Assembly: GCA_031181345.1 (NCBI GenBank)
Contig: JAPSLC010000044.1
Span: 1-46,183 of the forward strand
Direction of reading: 5' to 3'
Length of the DNA stretch: 46,183 nucleotides
Source of the DNA: Cupriavidus sp.
GTDB lineage: Bacteria > Pseudomonadota > Gammaproteobacteria > Burkholderiales > Burkholderiaceae
The notes under the pieces are model-generated. The model did not search any database, had not been told where the DNA came from, and saw only the letters and a program-made list of their open reading frames with translations. The stretch's first letter is position 1, and each line of letters begins with the position of its first letter. Shown here one piece after another: positions 42,095-46,183 of this stretch. The position numbers and the translations under genes are program-made.

Positions 42095-42937
42095 ATCTTT
42101 TCCACGCTCGTCTTGATCCTGCTGGCCACCACGATTTCCGGCGTGGGCAGCATTCTCGGTGCCGCATTGCTGTCCCTGACCGCGGCATCGCGCGCGGTGG
42201 AGCGCATGGTCAGTTTTTCGGTCGGCGTGCTGCTGGCCACCGCCCTGCTGCATTCGCTGCCGGAGGCGTTCGCCTCGGGCGCCGATCCACGCGCGCTGTT
42301 CGGCACGCTGCTGGCCGGCCTGCTGGGTTTCTTCCTGCTGGAAAAGATCTCGCTGCTGCGCCATTCGCACCATCACGAGGGCGACGGCCATCATCATCAT
42401 CACGGGCATGACCGCGAGGAGGCGGGCCGCAGCGGCCTGACCATCCTGGTCGGCGACACCTTCCACAATTTCGCGGACGGCATCGTGATCGCCGCGGCCT
42501 TCCTGGCCGACCCCAAGATCGGCATCGTCACCGCGCTGGCGATCGCCGCGCATGAGATCCCGCAGGAAGTGGGCGACTTCATCGTGCTGCTCAACGCCGG
42601 GTTCTCGAAGGCGCGCGCGTTCGCCTTCAATCTGCTGTCGAGCCTGGCCGCGGTGGCCGGCGGTCTGGTGGGGTACTTCCTGCTCGACGAGATGAGCAGC
42701 TGGGTGCCGTATGTGCTGGTGATCGCCGCCAGCAGCTTCCTCTATATCGCCGTCAGCGATCTGATGCCGCAGATGCAGCGCAAGCCGCGCTGGCGCGAAT
42801 CGATCGTGCAGGTGGTGCTGGTGGCTGCGGGCATTGCGGCGATCGTCTGGGTGACCGACGGCGTGCACGATCACCACGGCCACGGCGAGGCAGCCCATGG
42901 CGAGGCCGACCATGGGCATGCGCACGCCGACCACTGA
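42095..42937 (+). CDS. ZIP family metal transporter, probable non-canonical AUC start
   Basis: An inner-membrane divalent metal importer of about 280 residues with eight hydrophobic segments. TM1 is FSTLVLILLATTISGVGSIL, and the TM4-TM5 signature GDTFHNFADGIVIAAAF with AIAAHEIPQEVGDFIVLL is intact. His-rich loops (HHHEGDGHHHHHGHD, and the C-terminal HDHHGHGEAAHGEADHGHAH) suit zinc binding. No ATG, GTG or TTG lies in frame before a TTG at 42113, which would cut off half of TM1 and lacks a ribosome site. By contrast GGGAG (42084-42088) precedes an AUC at 42095 by six bases. The true start is therefore unclear; the gene itself is secure. Confidence 0.9.
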   Translation: MFSTLVLILLATTISGVGSILGAALLSLTAASRAVERMVSFSVGVLLATALLHSLPEAFASGADPRALFGTLLAGLLGFFLLEKISLLRHSHHHEGDGHHHHHGHDREEAGRSGLTILVGDTFHNFADGIVIAAAFLADPKIGIVTALAIAAHEIPQEVGDFIVLLNAGFSKARAFAFNLLSSLAAVAGGLVGYFLLDEMSSWVPYVLVIAASSFLYIAVSDLMPQMQRKPRWRESIVQVVLVAAGIAAIVWVTDGVHDHHGHGEAAHGEADHGHAHADH

Positions 42938-42998
42938 CCCTCGCTGATTGTCGCCAGCCGCGGCTCGGCGAGGGCGGCTGGCTCTTGCCGGTGCCGGC

Positions 42999-43877
42999 CT
43001 AGCGCTCCCCGGTCGCGACCGGGCGCGCCGGATCGGCGCACCACTCGCTCCACGAGCCGGGGTAGAGCGCCGCGCCCGACAGTCCCGCCACCTCCAGCGC
43101 CAGCAGATTGTGGCAGGCGGTGACACCGGAGCCGCACTGCATCACCGCGCGTTCGGCTGGCGTTGCGCCCAGCACGCCGCCGAATTCCCCGCGCAGCGCC
43201 TCGGCCGGCTTGAAGCGGCCGTCGGGCTGCAGATTGTCCTTGAAGCAGCGATTGACGGCGCCGGGAATATGGCCGCCGACCGGGTCCAGCGTTTCGTTCT
43301 CGCCGCGGAAGCGGTCCGGCGCGCGGGCGTCGACCACCAGCCGCGTCGGCGATTGCAGATTGGCCATCAGCGTATCGGCGTCGACGGTGCCGACCAGCGA
43401 GGGGCGGCGGGTCAGGTGGCCGCCGGCGTGGGCCTCCGGTTCCGGCGTGGTGCCGCTCTCCAGCGGCAGGCCGGCGGCGACCCAGGCCTGCTTGCCGCCG
43501 TCGAGCACGGCCACCGCTTCATGGCCGATCCAGCGCAGCAGCCACCAGGCCCGCGCGGCGTACATGCCGCCTTGCGCGTCGTAGACCACCACCTGGGTGT
43601 CGTCGTCCAGGCCGAGCGCGCGCAGGCGGGCCGTCAGCGCATCGGGATCGGGCAGCGGATGGCGGCCGTTGCGGCCGGTCTTCTCGCCCGACAGCTCGTT
43701 GTCCAGGTGCAGATAGAAGGCGCCGGGCAGATGGCTCTGGTGGTAGGCCGCGCGGCCGGCCGCGGGATCGGCCAGGTCGAAGGAGCAATCGATCAGCACG
43801 CTGTGCCGGCCCGGATCCTGGCGCAGCGCATGCAGGTCGGTGCAAGGGATCAGCGTGGTCCAAACGGCTTGGGGCAT
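42999..43877 (-). CDS. sseA: 3-mercaptopyruvate sulfurtransferase
   Basis: A 292-residue two-domain rhodanese. The N-terminal domain has SVLIDCSFDLADPAAGRAAY, HLPGAFYLHLDNELSGEKTG and VVVYDAQGGMYAARAWWLLR, typical of SseA. The C-terminal active-site loop is MQCGSGVTACHNLLALEVAG with Cys248 as persulfide carrier; CGSGVTA is the mercaptopyruvate-type loop. It moves sulfur from 3-mercaptopyruvate to thiol acceptors or cyanide in the cytoplasm. It lies convergent to the ZIP gene and upstream of it is an EamA transporter on the same strand, 191 bases away. Confidence 0.94.
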   Translation of the reverse strand: MPQAVWTTLIPCTDLHALRQDPGRHSVLIDCSFDLADPAAGRAAYHQSHLPGAFYLHLDNELSGEKTGRNGRHPLPDPDALTARLRALGLDDDTQVVVYDAQGGMYAARAWWLLRWIGHEAVAVLDGGKQAWVAAGLPLESGTTPEPEAHAGGHLTRRPSLVGTVDADTLMANLQSPTRLVVDARAPDRFRGENETLDPVGGHIPGAVNRCFKDNLQPDGRFKPAEALRGEFGGVLGATPAERAVMQCGSGVTACHNLLALEVAGLSGAALYPGSWSEWCADPARPVATGER

Positions 43878-44012
43878 CGTAAAACCTGTCTAGTGGCGAC
43901 GGATTGTCGAGGAATCCCGATGATCGCCGAAAGTGGCGCCTGCCGCCATCGGAGCGAGGCTGACGCAGGGCGGGGGTGGCATGCTCGCCGTGCCGATTTT
44001 GCCCCTGGTGTT

Positions 44013-44050
44013 CTCCCTCTCCCGCTTGCGGGAGAGGGCCGGGGAGAGGG
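44013..44050. repeat. Dispersed palindromic repeat, copy 4
   Basis: CCCTCTCCCGC (44015-44025) pairs perfectly with GCGGGAGAGGG (44028-44038) over TT, followed by GGGGAGAGGG. It lies just after the EamA transporter stop and before the sseA start. Confidence 0.85.
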
Positions 44051-44068
44051 CAGTCCCAGGCCGAGGGC

Positions 44069-44989
44069 CTACACCTCGGGATGCACCTCCGCCTCGGCCG
44101 ACTTGACCGGCGTCGCGGCGGTCGGCTGGCTGGTGCTCTCGCGTGCACGGGTCAGCGTGGTGGCGATGCCGCTGGCGATGATCAGGCCCATGCCGAGCCA
44201 CGACAGCCAGTTCAGCGCGTCGTTCCAGATCATCATGCCCCACAGGCTGGAGAAGACGATGCCGGCGTACTGCAGGTTGGCGGTCAGCAGCGTGTTGCCG
44301 CGCTTGTAAGCGCGCGTCATCGCGGTCTGGCCCAGGGTGGCGAGGATGCCGATGCCGAGCAGCAGGCCCGCGCCGTGCCAGGTGTGGCTGCTGACGCCCG
44401 AGAACATCATCCAGACCACGCCGGCGAGCGTGCCGACCAGCGAGAAATAGAACACGATGCGGCCTTCGGGCTCGCCCAGCTGGCCGAGTTGCCGCACCTC
44501 GACATAGGCCAGCGCCGTGAACATGCCCGAGATCAGCCCGACCAGGCCGCCGGTCAGCTGGTCCTTGCCGACCGAAGGCTGCAGCAGGCAGATCACGCCG
44601 GCGAACGACATCACGATGGCGCCGATCAGCTTGCGGTCCGCGCCGCCGGCGGTGCCGGCCAGCGCCGCACCGGCGCCGACGATCAGCGCGATCCAGACCG
44701 GCGACATGTAGTTCAGCGTCATCGCCGTGGCCAGCGGCAGCAGGCTGATCGAGGTGAACCACAGCATCAGCGCGGTCACGCCGAACAGGCTGCGCTTGAT
44801 ATGCGTGGTCATATGCGGCGTGCGCACCGAGGTGCCGCTCGAGGCCAGGATCGCCCAGATGATCAGCATGCTGATCATGCTGCGGTAGAACACGATCTCG
44901 CCGGTGGTGTACATCTCGGAAGCCAGCTTGACGCCCACCCCCATCAACGAGAACGAGAAGGCGGCGAACAGCATCCAGAGCGATTGCAT
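44069..44989 (-). CDS. DMT-superfamily (EamA) transporter
   Basis: A 306-residue inner-membrane protein with ten hydrophobic segments in two EamA repeats. The first repeat opens LWMLFAAFSFSLMGVGVKLA and includes TTGEIVFYRSMISMLIIWAI; the second includes YVEVRQLGQLGEPEGRIVFY and ends GMMIWNDALNWLSWLGMGLI. Such proteins export metabolites or amino acids; the substrate is unknown. ATG 44987-44989 starts at the first helix; the frame further upstream is Ala/Pro-rich and without a ribosome site. The C-terminal tail (TSQPTAATPVKSAEAEVHP) is polar and probably cytoplasmic. Confidence 0.92.
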   Translation of the reverse strand: MQSLWMLFAAFSFSLMGVGVKLASEMYTTGEIVFYRSMISMLIIWAILASSGTSVRTPHMTTHIKRSLFGVTALMLWFTSISLLPLATAMTLNYMSPVWIALIVGAGAALAGTAGGADRKLIGAIVMSFAGVICLLQPSVGKDQLTGGLVGLISGMFTALAYVEVRQLGQLGEPEGRIVFYFSLVGTLAGVVWMMFSGVSSHTWHGAGLLLGIGILATLGQTAMTRAYKRGNTLLTANLQYAGIVFSSLWGMMIWNDALNWLSWLGMGLIIASGIATTLTRARESTSQPTAATPVKSAEAEVHPEV

Positions 44990-45186
44990 GGCGAGGAAAG
45001 GCGAGAACGGCGGGGAAGTCGGGAACCGCGGCGCGGCGCCCGTCGGCGCGGCAGCGTGCCGGGCGGCAAGTGAGGTGACAGCCGCTTGGGCGAGCCGATT
45101 GTAGCAGTGCTGATGCAATGCACCAAAGCCCCTGGGCGGTCATCGCCCACAGCCTGCGAAGCGGGCGACGTCCGGGCCGGCGCCAA

Positions 45187-45214
45187 TGAAAAACGGACCG
45201 CCGTGGCGGTCCGT
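45187..45214 (-). terminator. Rho-independent terminator of the Rieske oxygenase gene
   Basis: On the minus strand ACGGACCGCC-AC-GGCGGTCCGT is followed by TTTTTC, 33 bases after the Rieske gene stop. Confidence 0.85.
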
Positions 45215-45246
45215 CCGGGCAGAGGAGGCGGGGCAGGGGCCGGCGC

Positions 45247-46183
45247 TCAGGCCGCCGGTCCCATCGCGCGCCGATACCACTCGTGGAAGTGCTGCATGCC
45301 GTCTTCCATCGGCGACTGGTACGGCCCAACCTCGTTGTCGCCGCGCTTCATCAGCGCCAGCCGGCCGGCATCCATGCGCTCGGCGATCTCGTCGTCCTCG
45401 ATGCAGGTCTCCATATAGGCGGCCCGCTCGGCCTCGACGAACTCGCGCTCGAACAGCACGATTTCCTCGGGGTAGTAGAACTCGACCACGTTGCGCGTCT
45501 TGCGCGGGCCCATCGGGTGCAGCGTCGAGATGACCAGCACGTTGGGGTACCACTCGACCATCACGTTCGGGTAGTAGGTCAGCCAGATCGCGCCATGCTT
45601 GGGCAGCTCGCCGTTGTTGAAGCGCAGCACGGCGTCGTGCCACTTCTGGTAGGTCGCGCTGCCGGGTCGCTTCAGGCCGGCGTGCAGGCCCACGGTCTGC
45701 ACGCTGTACCACTCGCCGAACTCCCACTTCAGGTCGTCGCAGGACACGAAGCTGCCCAGGCCCGGGTGGAACGGCACGACGTGGTAGTCCTCGAGGTAGA
45801 CCTCGATGAAGGTCTTCCAGTTGTAGTCGCAGTCGTGCACCTCGACGTGGTCCAGCATGTAGCCGTCGAAGTTCAGGTCCTGGGAAACGCCAAGGCGGGC
45901 GAGGTCGGTGCGCACGTCGCGCTCGCCCTCGAACAGCAGGCCGTTCCAGTTCTGCAGCGGCGAACGTTTCAGATGCAGGCAGGGCTGCTGGGCGAAGTGC
46001 GGCGCGCCGAGCAACTCGCCTTTCAGATCGTAGGTCCAGCGGTGCAGCGGGCAGACGATATTGGAGGCGTTGCCGCGGCCGTTCAGCATGATGGCCTGGC
46101 GGTGGCGGCAGACGTTGGACATCAGCTCGATGCCCTCCGGGTTGCGCACCAGCATGCGGCCCTCTTCCTCGGCGGCCAGCGTA
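45247..46183 (-). CDS. Rieske aromatic ring-hydroxylating dioxygenase, large subunit (partial)
   Basis: The C-terminal 312 codons of an iron-dependent oxygenase; the open frame runs off the window edge, so the start is missing. The Rieske 2Fe-2S cluster ligands are seen as CRHR and CPLHRW (Cys-X-His, 17 residues, Cys-X2-His), and the catalytic iron site as EVYLEDYHVVPFHPGLGSFV with both His. The latter half (HPMGPRKTRNVVEFYYPEEI) is the SRPBCC-fold catalytic domain. The family includes choline and other monooxygenases as well as aromatic dioxygenases, so the substrate is open. A terminator follows. The neighbouring EamA transporter is downstream on the same strand. Confidence 0.93.
   Translation of the reverse strand, partial: TLAAEEEGRMLVRNPEGIELMSNVCRHRQAIMLNGRGNASNIVCPLHRWTYDLKGELLGAPHFAQQPCLHLKRSPLQNWNGLLFEGERDVRTDLARLGVSQDLNFDGYMLDHVEVHDCDYNWKTFIEVYLEDYHVVPFHPGLGSFVSCDDLKWEFGEWYSVQTVGLHAGLKRPGSATYQKWHDAVLRFNNGELPKHGAIWLTYYPNVMVEWYPNVLVISTLHPMGPRKTRNVVEFYYPEEIVLFEREFVEAERAAYMETCIEDDEIAERMDAGRLALMKRGDNEVGPYQSPMEDGMQHFHEWYRRAMGPAA

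Overview
The window is a GC-rich (roughly two-thirds G+C by eye) chromosomal segment from a beta-proteobacterium of the Burkholderiaceae, most likely Cupriavidus, Ralstonia or a close relative. This rests on the protein sequences and on gene groupings typical of that family: the GGM-repeat GroEL tail, a lemA/TPM-domain cluster, and polA next to a DUF2782 gene, a choline-kinase-like homoserine kinase and a BPSS1780-type membrane protein. It is mostly core genome with one clear accessory island. Names come from reading motifs; no database search was run.

Left part (1-10.9 kb): 3' end of groEL with its terminator; a calcineurin-like phosphoesterase; a 1-kb stretch without a convincing gene; a divergent LysR regulator/MFS pair; hemL, lemA and two TPM-domain genes on the minus strand; rubredoxin divergent from hemL; a small membrane protein overlapping an aldehyde dehydrogenase; and ppa with a clear TATAAT.

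Accessory island (10.9-17.9 kb): two divergent genes between ppa and the slipin/nfeD operon. One encodes a 503-residue coiled-coil/ankyrin protein. The other encodes a 1755-residue protein that I read as ankyrin, helical region, nucleotidyltransferase-like (GS...SDxE), lipid/protein-kinase-like (VK...GDDKxDDY), leucine-rich repeats and HEAT-like repeats. This looks like a eukaryote-directed effector or toxin-like locus and is the most novel thing here.

Middle (18-32.8 kb): slipin plus NfeD serine protease; a YbfB-type MFS transporter behind a paired palindromic repeat; class II aldolase, 4-oxalocrotonate tautomerase-like, threonine aldolase, Nudix hydrolase and TusA-like genes in one direction; galU and valS on the opposite strand; a TetR regulator; and uvrD.

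Right part (32.9-46.2 kb): BPSS1780-like membrane protein, homoserine kinase, DUF2782 protein, a LOG-family protein whose start overlaps that of polA, polA, type II NADH dehydrogenase, a twin-arginine dienelactone hydrolase, a ZIP metal transporter that seems to lack a canonical start codon, 3-mercaptopyruvate sulfurtransferase, an EamA transporter, and a Rieske oxygenase cut by the window edge.

A dispersed palindrome (CCCCTCTCCCGC stem) occurs at four loci, always downstream of genes and three times between convergent genes. No rRNA, tRNA, CRISPR array, IS element or phage gene was recognised.
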